From: Streptacidiphilus jeojiense
Lineage (GTDB): Bacteria > Actinomycetota > Actinomycetes > Streptomycetales > Streptomycetaceae
NCBI RefSeq assembly: GCF_000719095.1
Contig: NZ_JOEH01000011.1
Coordinates: 124,001-188,000, forward strand
DNA: 64,000 nt
Direction of reading: 5' to 3'
Both the position numbers and the translations under genes were made by a program. How positions within the stretch are numbered: position 1 is the first letter of the stretch; each line of letters opens with the position of its first letter. Of this stretch, positions 16,905 to 25,766 are shown piece after piece. The notes beneath the pieces were generated by a model. It did not search any database and had not been told where the DNA came from. It was given only the letters and a program-made list of their open reading frames with translations.

Positions 16905-17050
16905 AGCGTTTCCTCTCCCACGCCTACGAGGTGAGCTGTCGGATTCGGGCTGGAGTTGCCCGGCCGTGCGCAGCACGGCTTCACCCCAAGCCGCGTCGAC
17001 GACGAGCGTCGGCGCGGCGACTTACCTGGTTCCCCCGCTCCTGCCGTGGT
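16905..17050 (-). promoter_or_regulatory. c-di-AMP (ydaO/yuaA) riboswitch
   Basis: The leader of the Rpf-NlpC/P60 gene, read on the minus strand, contains the conserved actinomycete ydaO pieces: GCGGGGGAACCAGGTAAGTC near 17040-17020, a CGTCG/CGACG hairpin, TTGGGGTGAAGCCGTGC, and the 3' block AATCCGACAGCTCACCTCG then GGCGTGGGAGAGG ahead of the ATG at 16899. The class senses c-di-AMP and represses wall-hydrolase genes at high ligand. The 3' end runs into the ribosome-binding region. The rest of the 434-bp gap to 17334 should hold the two divergent promoters. Boundaries are approximate. Confidence 0.85.
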
Positions 17051-17333
17051 GCGGTATGTGGGTCGCAACTCCTCCGGCGGCAGGACTCGGCGTTCCGGAG
17101 TTGTTGGTTCCGCTTAAGTGCGAATGCCAGAAAGGTAGGCAGACCTTGATTGAAACCACAACAGACTGTGGGATCCGTCACGCCCCGGTTCCATGATTCA
17201 CAGGTTCCGGACCCCATTCGCCGCACCTGCTCACACGACGCCAGGATCAGCCGCGCCCGAGCGGATAGCGTAGGAACCGGGCCCTGGGACAACCTGCGGG
17301 CCGGGGCACATCCGACGACAGGGCGGAGCCGCG

Positions 17334-19019
17334 ATGCCGACGACAACCGGACCGGAGAGCACCAGACGACCGGTGATCGTGACCGTGGACGACGACCCGT
17401 CGGTGTCCCGGGCGGTCGCCAGGGACCTGCGCCGTCGCTACGGCGAGGACCATCGCATCGTACGGGCCGAGTCGGGCCCCTCGGCGCTGGAGGCGCTGCG
17501 GGAGATGAAGCTGCGCGGCGAACCGGTCGCGGTGCTGCTGGCCGACCACCGGATGCCGGAGATGAACGGCATCGAGTTCCTGGAAGCGGCCATGGACATC
17601 TACCCCCAGGCCCGCCGGGTGCTGCTGACCGCCTACGCGGACACCGGCGCGGCCATCGACGCCATCAATGTGGTGGACCTCGACAACTACCTGCTCAAGC
17701 CCTGGGACCCGCCCGAGGAGAAGCTCTACCCGGTGCTGGACAGCCTGCTCAAGGCCTGGCAGGCCACTGACCCGCCCGAGGTGCACGAGATCAAGGTGGT
17801 CGGACACCGGTGGTCGGCCCGCTCCTCGGAGGTCCGCGAGTTCCTGGCCCGCAACCAGGTCCCCTACCGCTGGTACTCGGTCACCGAGGCCGAGGGCAGA
17901 CACCTGCTGGCGGCCGCCGGTGAGGACGGCGAACGGCTGCCGGTGGTGATCACCCCGGACGGCGGCGCCCTGGTGGAGCCCAGCAACGAGGAGGTGGCCC
18001 AGCGGGTCGGCCTGTCCACCACGCCTGCCGCCGACTTCTACGACCTCATCGTCATCGGCGGCGGCCCGGCCGGCCTGGGCGCGGCCGTCTACGGCGCCTC
18101 CGAGGGCCTGCGCACCGTCCTGATCGAGCGCACCGCCACCGGCGGCCAGGCCGGGCAGAGCTCCCGGATCGAGAACTACCTGGGCTTCCCGGACGGGGTC
18201 TCCGGCGCCCAGTTGGCCGGCCGGGCCCGCCGCCAGGCCGTCAAGTTCGGCGCCGAGATCCTGACCGCCCGCGAGGTGACCGGCTTCGAGGTCTGCGGCT
18301 CGGCCCGCACGGTCCGCTTCGCGGACGGCAGCGTCATCGCCGCCCACACCGTCATCCTGGCCACCGGCGTCGCCTACCGGCAGCTGACCGCCCCCGGCAT
18401 GGAGGAGCTGATCGGCTGCGGCATCTTCTACGGCTCCGCGCTGACCGAGACGGTCGGCTGCGCCGGCCAGGACGTCTACATCGTCGGCGGCGCCAACTCG
18501 GCCGGGCAGGCCGCGGTCTTCCTGTCCCGGGGCGCCAAGTCGGTGACCATGCTGGTGCGCGGCGACTCGCTGACCGCCTCCATGTCGCACTACCTGATCC
18601 AGCAGGTCGAGGCCGACCCGATGATCACGGTCCGCACCCACACCGAGGTCGTCGCCGCCCACGGCGAGGACCACCTCGAACGGCTGACCCTGCGCGACAC
18701 CACGACCGGCGACACCGAGGAGGTCGACGCCCAGTGGCTGTTCGTCTTCATCGGTGCGGTGCCGATGACCGACTGGCTGGACGGGGTGGTGGTACGCGAC
18801 GACCACGGCTTCATCCTGGCCGGACCCGACCTGGGCGAGGCCGGGCAGCGCGCCGGCGGCTGGCCGCTGGAGCGTCCGCCGCATCATCTGGAGACCAGCG
18901 TGCCCGGCGTGTTCGTGGCCGGCGACGTTCGCTCGGAGTCCGCGAAGCGGGTCGCCTCGGCGGTCGGCGAGGGCTCGATGGCGGTCATGTTCGTCCACCG
19001 TTACCTGGACAAGTTGTGA
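17334..19019 (+). CDS. response regulator-thioredoxin reductase-like fusion
   Basis: A 561-residue three-part protein. A REC domain (about 12-140: acidic pocket Asp19-21, phospho-acceptor Asp71, Thr99, Lys122) is followed by a glutaredoxin/thioredoxin-like domain (about 152-225) and a thioredoxin-reductase-like FAD/NAD domain (about 236-561; FAD motif GGGPAG 242-247, NAD motif GGANSAG, C-terminal AGDV). The CxxC redox motif of true thioredoxin reductase is missing: the corresponding region reads YGSALTETVG. It may be a phosphorylation-controlled flavoprotein transferring electrons to an unknown acceptor. It is first in a three-gene coupled operon with a cNMP-domain histidine kinase, the probable phosphodonor. 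Confidence 0.9.
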   Translation: MPTTTGPESTRRPVIVTVDDDPSVSRAVARDLRRRYGEDHRIVRAESGPSALEALREMKLRGEPVAVLLADHRMPEMNGIEFLEAAMDIYPQARRVLLTAYADTGAAIDAINVVDLDNYLLKPWDPPEEKLYPVLDSLLKAWQATDPPEVHEIKVVGHRWSARSSEVREFLARNQVPYRWYSVTEAEGRHLLAAAGEDGERLPVVITPDGGALVEPSNEEVAQRVGLSTTPAADFYDLIVIGGGPAGLGAAVYGASEGLRTVLIERTATGGQAGQSSRIENYLGFPDGVSGAQLAGRARRQAVKFGAEILTAREVTGFEVCGSARTVRFADGSVIAAHTVILATGVAYRQLTAPGMEELIGCGIFYGSALTETVGCAGQDVYIVGGANSAGQAAVFLSRGAKSVTMLVRGDSLTASMSHYLIQQVEADPMITVRTHTEVVAAHGEDHLERLTLRDTTTGDTEEVDAQWLFVFIGAVPMTDWLDGVVVRDDHGFILAGPDLGEAGQRAGGWPLERPPHHLETSVPGVFVAGDVRSESAKRVASAVGEGSMAVMFVHRYLDKL

Positions 19020-20479
19020 CCGGCGGGACGGGCGGGGTCAGCGGGGTGAACTGTTCGCCGGAGGAGCTGCGCTCGCTGTTCCTGTTCGAGAAGCTGACCT
19101 TCGACCAGTTGGCCTGGCTGTGCCGGGTGGGCCGGGTCGAGACGTTCGAGCCCGGCCCGGTGTACGCCGAGGGCGAGCCGGCGACCTGCTTCTACGTCAT
19201 GGTCGAGGGCACCGTGGTGCTCTCCCGCAGGGTCGGCCCCGACGACATCGAGGTCAACCGCAGCTCCAGCCCCGGTGTCTACTCCGGCGCCTTCCAGGCC
19301 TACCTGGGCGAGCAGGTGCCGCAGGTGTACGTGAACTCGATGCGGGTGGTCGTGCCCTCGCGGTTCTTCGTGCTGTCGGCCCACGACTTCGCCTCGCTGA
19401 TGCACGACTGGTTCCCCATGGCCGAACACCTGCTGGAGGGCCTCTTCTTCGGCACCAAGACGCTGCAGCAGGCGGTCGGCCAGCGCGAGCGGCTGCTGGC
19501 GCTGGGCACCCTGTCGGCCGGGCTCACCCATGAGCTGAACAACCCAGCCGCGGCGGCGGTCCGCGCCACCGCGGCCCTGCGGGAGCGGGTCGCCCAGATG
19601 CGCGGCGCCCTCGGCGAGCTGGCCGCCAGCTCCGACAAGGGCGCGGCGCTGGACAAACTGGTGCACCTGCAGGACGACGCGGTGCGGGCCGCTGCCGGCC
19701 AGCCGGTGCTGGGCCCGCTGGAGGCCTCCGACCGCGAGGACACCCTCACCGACTGGCTGGACGACCACGACGTGGCCGAGAGCTGGGAGCTGGCCCCGGT
19801 ACTGGTCCAGGCCGGCCTGGACACCGACTGGCTGGAGCAGGTCGAGGCGGCCGTCGGCGCCGAGTACCTGCCGAAGGCACTGAGCTGGCTGGTCCAGGGC
19901 GTGGAGACCGAACTGCTGCTGTCCGAGATCGAGACCGCGTCCTCGCGGATCTCCTCCCTGGTCGGCGCCGCCCGGCAGTACTCCCAGCTGGACCGCGCCC
20001 CCTACCAGCAGATCGACCTGCACGAGCTGCTGGAGAGCACCCTGGTCATCATGGGCGGCAAGATCGGCCCCGGCGTCACCGTGGTGCGCGACTACGACCG
20101 CTCGCTGCCCCGGGTCCCGGCCTTCGCCGCGGAGCTCAACCAGGTGTGGACCAACCTGATCGACAACGCCCTGTACGCCATGGCCGGGCACGGCACGCTG
20201 ACCATCAGCACCCGGGTGGAGCACGACCAGGCGGTGGTCGGCTTCCGCGACACCGGCCCCGGGGTGCCCGCGGACATCCAGGGCCGGATCTTCGAGCCCT
20301 TCTTCACCAGCAAGCCGGTCGGCGAGGGCACCGGCCTCGGCCTCGACATCTCCTGGCGGATCGTCGTGCACCGCCACCACGGGGACCTTAGGGTCGAATC
20401 CGTACCGGGCGACACCCTGTTCCGGGTGGCGCTGCCGCTGACCGCACACGATCCCGACCAGGAAGAAGCTGCCACATGA
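19016..20479 (+). CDS. cNMP-binding-domain sensor histidine kinase
   Basis: A soluble kinase of 487 residues from GTG 19016, which overlaps the previous stop (GTGA); GTG 19046 is an alternative. The N-terminal cyclic-nucleotide/CRP-like domain (about 25-145) is followed by an H-box with His172 ([16 protein letters not shown]), a helical insert, and a HATPase domain with N-box [23 protein letters not shown] and GTGLGL. No membrane segment is present, so it senses a cytosolic signal. Coupling to the REC-containing flavoprotein upstream suggests that protein's Asp71 is the target. The ligand (cAMP or another) is unproven. Confidence 0.9.
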   Translation: MTGGTGGVSGVNCSPEELRSLFLFEKLTFDQLAWLCRVGRVETFEPGPVYAEGEPATCFYVMVEGTVVLSRRVGPDDIEVNRSSSPGVYSGAFQAYLGEQVPQVYVNSMRVVVPSRFFVLSAHDFASLMHDWFPMAEHLLEGLFFGTKTLQQAVGQRERLLALGTLSAGLTHELNNPAAAAVRATAALRERVAQMRGALGELAASSDKGAALDKLVHLQDDAVRAAAGQPVLGPLEASDREDTLTDWLDDHDVAESWELAPVLVQAGLDTDWLEQVEAAVGAEYLPKALSWLVQGVETELLLSEIETASSRISSLVGAARQYSQLDRAPYQQIDLHELLESTLVIMGGKIGPGVTVVRDYDRSLPRVPAFAAELNQVWTNLIDNALYAMAGHGTLTISTRVEHDQAVVGFRDTGPGVPADIQGRIFEPFFTSKPVGEGTGLGLDISWRIVVHRHHGDLRVESVPGDTLFRVALPLTAHDPDQEEAAT

Positions 20480-20829
20480 CCGACACTCCGGCGATCGACC
20501 CGACCGCGGCGCCCAGCGGTGCCGGCTGCGCAGAGTGCGACGCCGCCGGCGGATGGTGGTTCCACCTGCGCCGCTGCGCGCAGTGCGGCCACATCGGCTG
20601 CTGCGACAGCTCGCCCTCGCAGCACGCCAGCGCACACGCGGCCGCCGCCGGCCATCCGGTGATCACCAGCTTCGAACCGGGCGAGGACTGGTTCTGGAGC
20701 TACCCGGACGAGCAGTTCTACGAGAGCGGCCCGGCCCTGGCCACCCCCGACCACCACCCCCTCGACCAGCCCACCCCCGGCCCGGCCGGCCGGGTGCCGA
20801 GGGACTGGCAGCAGCACCTGCACCGGTAG
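20476..20829 (+). CDS. UBP-type zinc finger protein
   Basis: A 117-residue protein made almost entirely of a UBP (BUZ) zinc finger: C18xxC21, [18 protein letters not shown] and [12 protein letters not shown] supply Cys/His ligands for up to three zincs. In eukaryotes this fold binds the C-terminal GG of ubiquitin; the bacterial form's partner is unknown. Its ATG overlaps the kinase stop (ATGA), completing a coupled operon of REC-flavoprotein, kinase and zinc finger, an arrangement I recall as recurrent in actinomycetes. Its stop codon lies inside a 17-bp tandem repeat. Confidence 0.9.
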   Translation: MTDTPAIDPTAAPSGAGCAECDAAGGWWFHLRRCAQCGHIGCCDSSPSQHASAHAAAAGHPVITSFEPGEDWFWSYPDEQFYESGPALATPDHHPLDQPTPGPAGRVPRDWQQHLHR

Positions 20830-20867
20830 GGATCCTGCACCGGTGGGGACCCTGCACCGGTAGGGAC
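20817..20867 (+). repeat. three tandem 17-bp repeats
   Basis: CCTGCACCGGTAGGGAT (20817-20833), CCTGCACCGGTGGGGAC (20834-20850) and CCTGCACCGGTAGGGAC (20851-20867) are head-to-tail. The first copy contains the last codons and TAG stop of the UBP zinc-finger gene. Each unit holds ACCGGT, a perfect hexameric palindrome. Confidence 0.9.
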
Positions 20868-20951
20868 GGTCCCCGTCGGTGGGGCGAGCGGCGGAATACG
20901 GGAACCCCCACCCTCGTTGACATGGGCACAGCACGAGGAGAGGAACCGCCC

Positions 20952-21074
20952 ATGAAGGTCCGCCAGTCGCTTCGCTCGCTGAAGGCCAAGCCGGGCGCGC
21001 AGGTAGTCCGCCGCCGCGGCCGCGTCTTCGTCATCAACCGCCGCGACCCCCGCTACAAGGCCCGCCAGGGCTGA
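20952..21074 (+). CDS. rpmJ: ribosomal protein bL36, zinc-independent paralogue
   Basis: A 40-residue protein starting [20 protein letters not shown], clearly bL36. It lacks the Cys3-His zinc-binding set of the primary C+ form, so this is the C- paralogue that replaces it under zinc limitation in Streptomyces and other bacteria. The ribosome site GAGGAGAGGA lies upstream of ATG 20952. It is far from the main ribosomal operons, as expected for the alternative copy. No convincing Zur box was seen in the short upstream gap. A hairpin terminator follows. Confidence 0.93.
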   Translation: MKVRQSLRSLKAKPGAQVVRRRGRVFVINRRDPRYKARQG

Positions 21075-21135
21075 CCGGGAGCCGCGCGGGTCACTACTCC
21101 GGCCCACGACTCCCCCGCCCCACCGCCGCCGGTCC

Positions 21136-21165
21136 AGCCCCGACGTCCGTCCGGACGCCGGGGCT
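21136..21165 (+). terminator. hairpin terminator after rpmJ paralogue
   Basis: AGCCCCG...CGGGGCT outer stem with inner GTCCG/CGGAC and a tiny loop, followed by TCCT; 61 bp after the bL36 stop. Confidence 0.7.
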
Positions 21166-21261
21166 TCCTGCTGCCGTGATCTTCACACTGCCGCAACGAC
21201 CCGGGGATACTCTGGCGCACCACGCCGGCCACCCGCTCCGACCGCTAGGACCCCGCGCCCC

Positions 21262-22257
21262 ATGACCGAGAGCCGCCTCACCGTCGACGACCGACTGCCC
21301 GCCGACTACTTCACCCGCACCCTGCACCAGGACGTCCGCACCGGCCTGACCGCCGTACCGCGCACCCTTCCGGCGAAGTGGCTCTACGACAAGCGCGGCA
21401 GCGACCTCTTCGAACAGATCACCAGGCTCCCGGACTACTACCCGACCCGGGCCGAGCAGGAGATCCTGACCCAGCGGGCCGCAGAGATAGCCGCGATCAC
21501 CCGCGCCACCACCCTGATCGAGCTGGGCTCCGGCTCCTCCCGCAAGACCCGACTGCTGCTGGACGCCCTGACCGCAGGCGGAGCCCTGCGGCGCTACGCA
21601 CCCCTCGACGTCAGCGCCAGCGCGGTGAAGGAGGCGGGCCAGGCGATCTGCCGCGACTACCCCGGCCTCGACGTGACCGCCACGGTGGCCGACTACGACA
21701 CCGGCCTGCCCGCCGCCACCGCCGCCGACCCCGCCGAGCCCGGTCCGCGCCTGCTGAGCTTCCTCGGCAGCACCATCGGCGCCTTCGACCCCGACGAACG
21801 GCGCTCCTTCTACCGCACCCTGGCCGGCACGCTGGGCAGCGACGACCACCTGCTCCTGGGCGCGGACCTGGTGAAGAGCCCGGACCTGCTGGTCCGGGCC
21901 TACGACGACACCACCGGCGTCAGCGCCGACTTCAACAGGAACGTGCTGCACGTCCTCAACCGCGAGCTCGGCGCCGACTTCGACCCCGACGCCTTCGACC
22001 ACGTCGCCCTGTGGGAACCCGAACCGGAGCGCATGGAGATGCGCCTGCGGGCCCGCACCCCCCAGACCGTCACCATCCCGGCCCTCGACCTCTCCCTCGA
22101 CCTCGCCGCGGGCGAGCACATCCGCACCCAACGGGCCCACAAGTTCCGCCGCGACGCCCTCACCACCGAACTCCAGGCCCACGGCCTCACCGTCCACCAC
22201 TGGTGGACCGACCCAGCCACCCGCTTCGCCCTCCTCCTGGCGGCGCCCAACCAGTAG
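21262..22257 (+). CDS. egtD: L-histidine N-alpha-methyltransferase EgtD
   Basis: A 331-residue SAM-dependent methyltransferase of the EgtD family, which trimethylates histidine to hercynine, the first step of ergothioneine synthesis. Landmarks are PAKWLYDKRGSDLFEQIT (about 32-49), the SAM motif LIELGSGSSRKT (about 88-99), SFLGSTIGAF and a C-terminal HKFRRD segment. Length matches the family. Unusually, egtA, egtB, egtC and egtE are not adjacent; the neighbours are bL36 and an unknown gene. It may complement a cluster elsewhere, or make hercynine only. Specificity for His is inferred from family, not tested. Confidence 0.9.
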   Translation: MTESRLTVDDRLPADYFTRTLHQDVRTGLTAVPRTLPAKWLYDKRGSDLFEQITRLPDYYPTRAEQEILTQRAAEIAAITRATTLIELGSGSSRKTRLLLDALTAGGALRRYAPLDVSASAVKEAGQAICRDYPGLDVTATVADYDTGLPAATAADPAEPGPRLLSFLGSTIGAFDPDERRSFYRTLAGTLGSDDHLLLGADLVKSPDLLVRAYDDTTGVSADFNRNVLHVLNRELGADFDPDAFDHVALWEPEPERMEMRLRARTPQTVTIPALDLSLDLAAGEHIRTQRAHKFRRDALTTELQAHGLTVHHWWTDPATRFALLLAAPNQ

Positions 22258-22319
22258 TTGTCCACTCGAACTCGAGCGGAGCCGGACGTGAGCGGTGCGG
22301 CGGCGATGGGCTGAGTGAA

Positions 22320-22640
22320 TCACCCGTCCTGGTGGGTGAGCTGACCATCGGCGACGTACCAGCATCGGTGGTGTCGCATCAGCCGCCATGTCTCATCGGC
22401 ACACAGTGCCTGTGCGGCCCAGGCGTCGAGTTGAGGCAGCGCCACGCGCCGCAGAATCTCACGGGTGGCAGCGCGTTCGGTCGGGCTGACCGGAAGGACG
22501 CGGACCTGGAGACCGATCATGGAGCTGGGCAACCCGGATCCACCGTAGTTGGAAGTCAGCTGCGGAACCCAGGCAATGCGCAGGACGAGGTCGTCATGGC
22601 TGAGATCGGTGTCGAACCACACCCTGCTGATCTGAGCCAT
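22320..22640 (-). CDS. hypothetical protein
   Basis: A 106-residue protein from ATG 22640, chosen because GGAG precedes it by a proper spacing; an upstream in-frame ATG at 22724 would add 28 residues with poor coding character. It is mixed alpha/beta with Trp and His near the C terminus (ETWRLMRHHRCWYVADG). No signal peptide, membrane span or recognised domain. Base composition is slightly less GC-rich than egtD next door. It is convergent with egtD. Confidence 0.5.
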   Translation of the reverse strand: MAQISRVWFDTDLSHDDLVLRIAWVPQLTSNYGGSGLPSSMIGLQVRVLPVSPTERAATREILRRVALPQLDAWAAQALCADETWRLMRHHRCWYVADGQLTHQDG

Positions 22641-22839
22641 GCGCGACTCCAGTGCATTACTGATGTCGGACGTGCTCAAGGGCCATGACAGATGACGCGG
22701 CAAGCGCCGGTTCCTAGCGGGCATGACCTGACAATGACAGCAGCTGGAACTTCAGCGTCACTTGTTTATTCATGACCTCGCCCGCACGCAGTAGCCACCG
22801 ACACTCGATGAGGATCAGAAACGATCTCGCTGCCGTTCC

Positions 22840-24315
22840 TCACCGGAAGGGATGACCACGCTGATCGGATGTCAGGAGCAGGGAACAACGCCGCCCAGAG
22901 GGACATGGGCATGCCGTTCCCCCCACTGCTGCAGGTCGCCGCAGACCACTGACACAGCACGGCTCGTCAGGCAGCTCACACTCAGTGGGGGGGCGCAGCA
23001 CGCAGGGGTGGACCAGGTAGGCGCCCAGCCAACCGTTCCGGTCGCCGTCCTTGAATGCCGTGGCACGGCCCACCAACTGGTTCTGCTCGGAGCGCAGTTC
23101 GAGGGCGAGGCTGGGGCTGTTCACCCGGGCGTCTGCGGTGGGCAGTTGCATCGGGACAGCCGCGCGCAGGTCCCAACGCCGGGAGGCGGTGGCCGATGCG
23201 GTGACCGGCAGGCCGTCCGCCAGCCGAACCTCCACCTGACGGTCCGCCAGGATCCGGATCCGCAACGGGATGCCCCCCTCCGCCGTGCCGATCTCCCCGG
23301 CCCAGTCGCCCTGCGCCAGCGCCATCGGACGGTTGGGGTCGGTGATCGGGTTGATCTGGTCTCTGTGGAAACCGGGCGCCAGAACGGCCATCAGATGGTC
23401 GACGACGGCGTCGCGGGCCGCCTTGTCGGTGGAGTTGGCCAGGACAGCGGCCGAGAGTTCGCGCTCGGGGATCTCGATCATCATCGCGGCGATGCCGCCC
23501 ATGCCGCCGCCGTGGCTGCGGACCACCGGTCCGGCGCCGTGGGAGACGATCCTGCCGAAGCCATAACCGAGGTGCTCGTTGATCGGCACAGCGTCGTACA
23601 TGGCCGCGACCGTGGCGGGTTGCAGAAGGCGGGAGGCGGCCTGGGCGAAGCGCGCGACATCGCCGGCGGTCGCCCAGCCCGCACCCGCCGCGGAGTGTCC
23701 GCTGTGGCAGGCGGCGTATGCACGACCGTCGGCGGAGTAGCGCTGCGCGACGGGCGACGTCCCGTCGTACACCGGACCGTACCCGAAGCTGCTCAGACCC
23801 AGCGGCTCGACGATCCGTTCGCGTAGGTAGGCGCCCAACTCCTGGCCTGTCGCGGTCTCCAGCAGCCTGCCCAGCTCGCGGTAACCGATGTTGGAGTACT
23901 CGAAATCCGTTCCAGGCTCGCGGAAGAGCGTGCGGTAGCGGTCGATGTCGATCGGCATGGGCCCGTCGCCGTAGTGGAAGTTGTAGAACGCCGGGAACCC
24001 ACCACGGTGTTGGAGCAGCTGACGCGGCGTCGGCGCGGTCCACCGGTAGCTGCCGGGAATCGGCAGGTCGAGGTCCAACAGGCCCTCGTCGGCGGCCAGG
24101 CAGACGGCTGTGGCGGTGAACGCCTTGGTCACGGAGGCGAGCCCGTAGACCGTCTCCGGAGTGGCCGGCCGCCGGTTGGTCACATCCGCCTGCCCGTAGG
24201 CGCGGGCGAGCGTCAGCTCACCGCGCTCGACCACTGCGACGGAGACCGACGCACAACCATGCTCGGCCAGCACCTGCGTGCACAACTCGTCGAGCCCGTC
24301 CCATGCCCCCGTCAC
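22840..24315 (-). CDS. serine hydrolase, beta-lactamase/class C PBP family
   Basis: A 491-residue beta-lactamase-fold hydrolase. The catalytic motifs are SVTK (Ser61, Lys64), YSN (Tyr141) and HGG (about 272) in place of KTG. Such proteins include esterases, D-amino-acid peptidases and DD-peptidase-like enzymes; no signal peptide is visible, so it is likely cytosolic. It starts at GTG 24315 after a strong ribosome site (GGGAGGTGA). The last 45 or so residues are Cys/Pro/Arg-rich (CPCPSGRRC) and unlike the fold, suggesting a C-terminal read-through after a frameshift. It is 25 bp downstream of the SMI1/KNR4 gene, probably one operon. Confidence 0.83.
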   Translation of the reverse strand: MTGAWDGLDELCTQVLAEHGCASVSVAVVERGELTLARAYGQADVTNRRPATPETVYGLASVTKAFTATAVCLAADEGLLDLDLPIPGSYRWTAPTPRQLLQHRGGFPAFYNFHYGDGPMPIDIDRYRTLFREPGTDFEYSNIGYRELGRLLETATGQELGAYLRERIVEPLGLSSFGYGPVYDGTSPVAQRYSADGRAYAACHSGHSAAGAGWATAGDVARFAQAASRLLQPATVAAMYDAVPINEHLGYGFGRIVSHGAGPVVRSHGGGMGGIAAMMIEIPERELSAAVLANSTDKAARDAVVDHLMAVLAPGFHRDQINPITDPNRPMALAQGDWAGEIGTAEGGIPLRIRILADRQVEVRLADGLPVTASATASRRWDLRAAVPMQLPTADARVNSPSLALELRSEQNQLVGRATAFKDGDRNGWLGAYLVHPCVLRPPTECELPDEPCCVSGLRRPAAVGGTACPCPSGRRCSLLLTSDQRGHPFR

Positions 24316-24340
24316 GCGGTCACCTCCCGATTGATCTGTT

Positions 24341-24952
24341 TCATCCGGTGACTACGTCCCAGGTAAGCAGGGCGCCGTCTGCCGAGGACCCCTCAAGTCG
24401 GGGACGGTAATGCAGGAATGTCACGGTGTGCTCAACAGCATCGGCCAGAGCGTCGAACAACTCGGCAAGGCTCGTGGCCCACAAGGTCGCGTCGATGTCG
24501 CCGGAGCCTACGCCGAGCTCGAAGACATGGCCGTAGGTCGGTCCTGGCCGGTGATCCACGAAGGCGACGCCGCCATCGAGGGGAAGGGCGAACGGCACCC
24601 ACTGGTGCGGGTGCCCGTTGAGATAGTCCTGGTCCCAAGGAGAATCGGGTCCGTGCCACCCCATGTCGACCAGGATCCGGTGCATGTCGGTGATCTCGCC
24701 TGTGCCGATCAGGCGATGACTCAGCGGCAGAAAGGATCCGGGAACCGCCGACCGGTCGGTCCCGTTGTGCAGGCGCAGCAGCTCCTTCAGCTCGGGATGC
24801 AGTCGGAAGCCCAACTCCGCCTCCAGCTTCGCGATCTCCTGGGCGAACGCGATTCTGTGAAGCGTCTGATGACTCGCAGGCGCGTGCTCAGCGAGCCATG
24901 ACGAAAAGCGGGTCCAGGATTGTTGGAGCCGGTCGGATCCGTGCGATGTCAT
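24341..24952 (-). CDS. SMI1/KNR4 family protein
   Basis: A 203-residue protein of the SMI1/KNR4 (SUKH) superfamily, recognised from IAKLEAELGFRLHPELKELLRLHNGTD (given here as positions about 40-66) and a later GHVFELG strand. SUKH proteins often act as immunity proteins to contact-dependent or nuclease toxins, though many in actinomycetes are solitary and of unknown role. ATG 24952 is chosen over 24982 because it gives the better N terminus. No toxin gene is adjacent; the downstream gene is the serine hydrolase, which is probably cotranscribed. Confidence 0.75.
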   Translation of the reverse strand: MTSHGSDRLQQSWTRFSSWLAEHAPASHQTLHRIAFAQEIAKLEAELGFRLHPELKELLRLHNGTDRSAVPGSFLPLSHRLIGTGEITDMHRILVDMGWHGPDSPWDQDYLNGHPHQWVPFALPLDGGVAFVDHRPGPTYGHVFELGVGSGDIDATLWATSLAELFDALADAVEHTVTFLHYRPRLEGSSADGALLTWDVVTG

Positions 24953-25009
24953 GGCCCAGACCGTAGACGACCCCACTGACACCGCCCGAGAGCTCGGACG
25001 GCACGGACG

Positions 25010-25729
25010 TCAGAGCTGACCGCCCGAGGTGCCGGGGACTACCGGGTGGACCTGGATGCCGCCGCAGCCGGGGACGGCGAGGGCGAGGTGGGTGGAGCTG
25101 CGGGTGCCGGGCGGGGTGACCAGGATGGACGGGTAGCTGGGGCAGCTGGTGGCGTTGCCGCTGGGGACGTCGACGCCCTCGATCACCGCGGAGGCGAGCG
25201 CGCCCGGGGCGAGGACCACCGTGGTGGGGTGCGAGGTGGGGGTGGGCAGGCCGCCGATGAAGCCCCTGGGGACGCGGGTGGCCTGGACCTCCTGCCGTCC
25301 GGCCGAGTCGAGTCCGGCGACGCCCGGGTAGCCGTAGAGCGAGCAGGTCGAGCGGGAGGTGTTGCGGAAGAGCACTGCTCCGCCGATGTGTCCGGTGGCG
25401 CCGCCCCACTGGCCGGGGGTGACCTTGATCTGGCCGCCGGTGCAGGCGGGGACGCCTTGGGTGACGGTGGCGGGAGCGGTGGTGCCGACCGGGGCCGCTG
25501 CCGTGGTGGTCGTGGTTGCCGGTGAGGTGGATGCGGGCGCGCTGGAGGGTGCGGCCGCCGTCGTGCCGATGGACGGCGTGCCAGTGGCCGCGGCGGTGGC
25601 GGACGGCGCGGTAGCGGACGGGGTGGATCCGGACGGCGTGGAGCGGGGCGTCGGGGATCTGGTGCAGGCCGACGCGGCCAGGGCCACGCCGGCCGTGACG
25701 ACCACGAGCAGGCGTGTCTGTGTTCTCAT
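25010..25729 (-). CDS. DUF4232 lipoprotein
   Basis: A 239-residue predicted lipoprotein. A short signal sequence ends in the lipobox LAASAC (Cys about residue 22), then a Ser/Thr/Pro/Ala-rich spacer (about 23-90) and a DUF4232 beta domain (about 93-235) with four Cys (PACTGG, STCSLYGYPG, TSCPSYP, PGCGGI) that may form two disulfides. The DUF is common in actinomycete cell-surface proteins with no known function. ATG 25729 gives the proper lipoprotein leader. It is flanked by SMI1/KNR4 and NDH-2-like genes on the same strand. Confidence 0.86.
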   Translation of the reverse strand: MRTQTRLLVVVTAGVALAASACTRSPTPRSTPSGSTPSATAPSATAAATGTPSIGTTAAAPSSAPASTSPATTTTTAAAPVGTTAPATVTQGVPACTGGQIKVTPGQWGGATGHIGGAVLFRNTSRSTCSLYGYPGVAGLDSAGRQEVQATRVPRGFIGGLPTPTSHPTTVVLAPGALASAVIEGVDVPSGNATSCPSYPSILVTPPGTRSSTHLALAVPGCGGIQVHPVVPGTSGGQL

Positions 25730-25766
25730 ATCGAATGAGACGTGGATCACACCCATGGCGGTTCGC

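Noticed and set aside
20817..20867. Possible CRISPR array
   Set aside because: The 17-bp units are directly adjacent with no spacers, there are only three, and no cas genes are present.
20830..20951. Zur box upstream of the bL36 paralogue
   Set aside because: A TGAAAATCATTTTCA-like palindrome was looked for in the short spacer and not found; zinc control may be indirect or from an upstream promoter.
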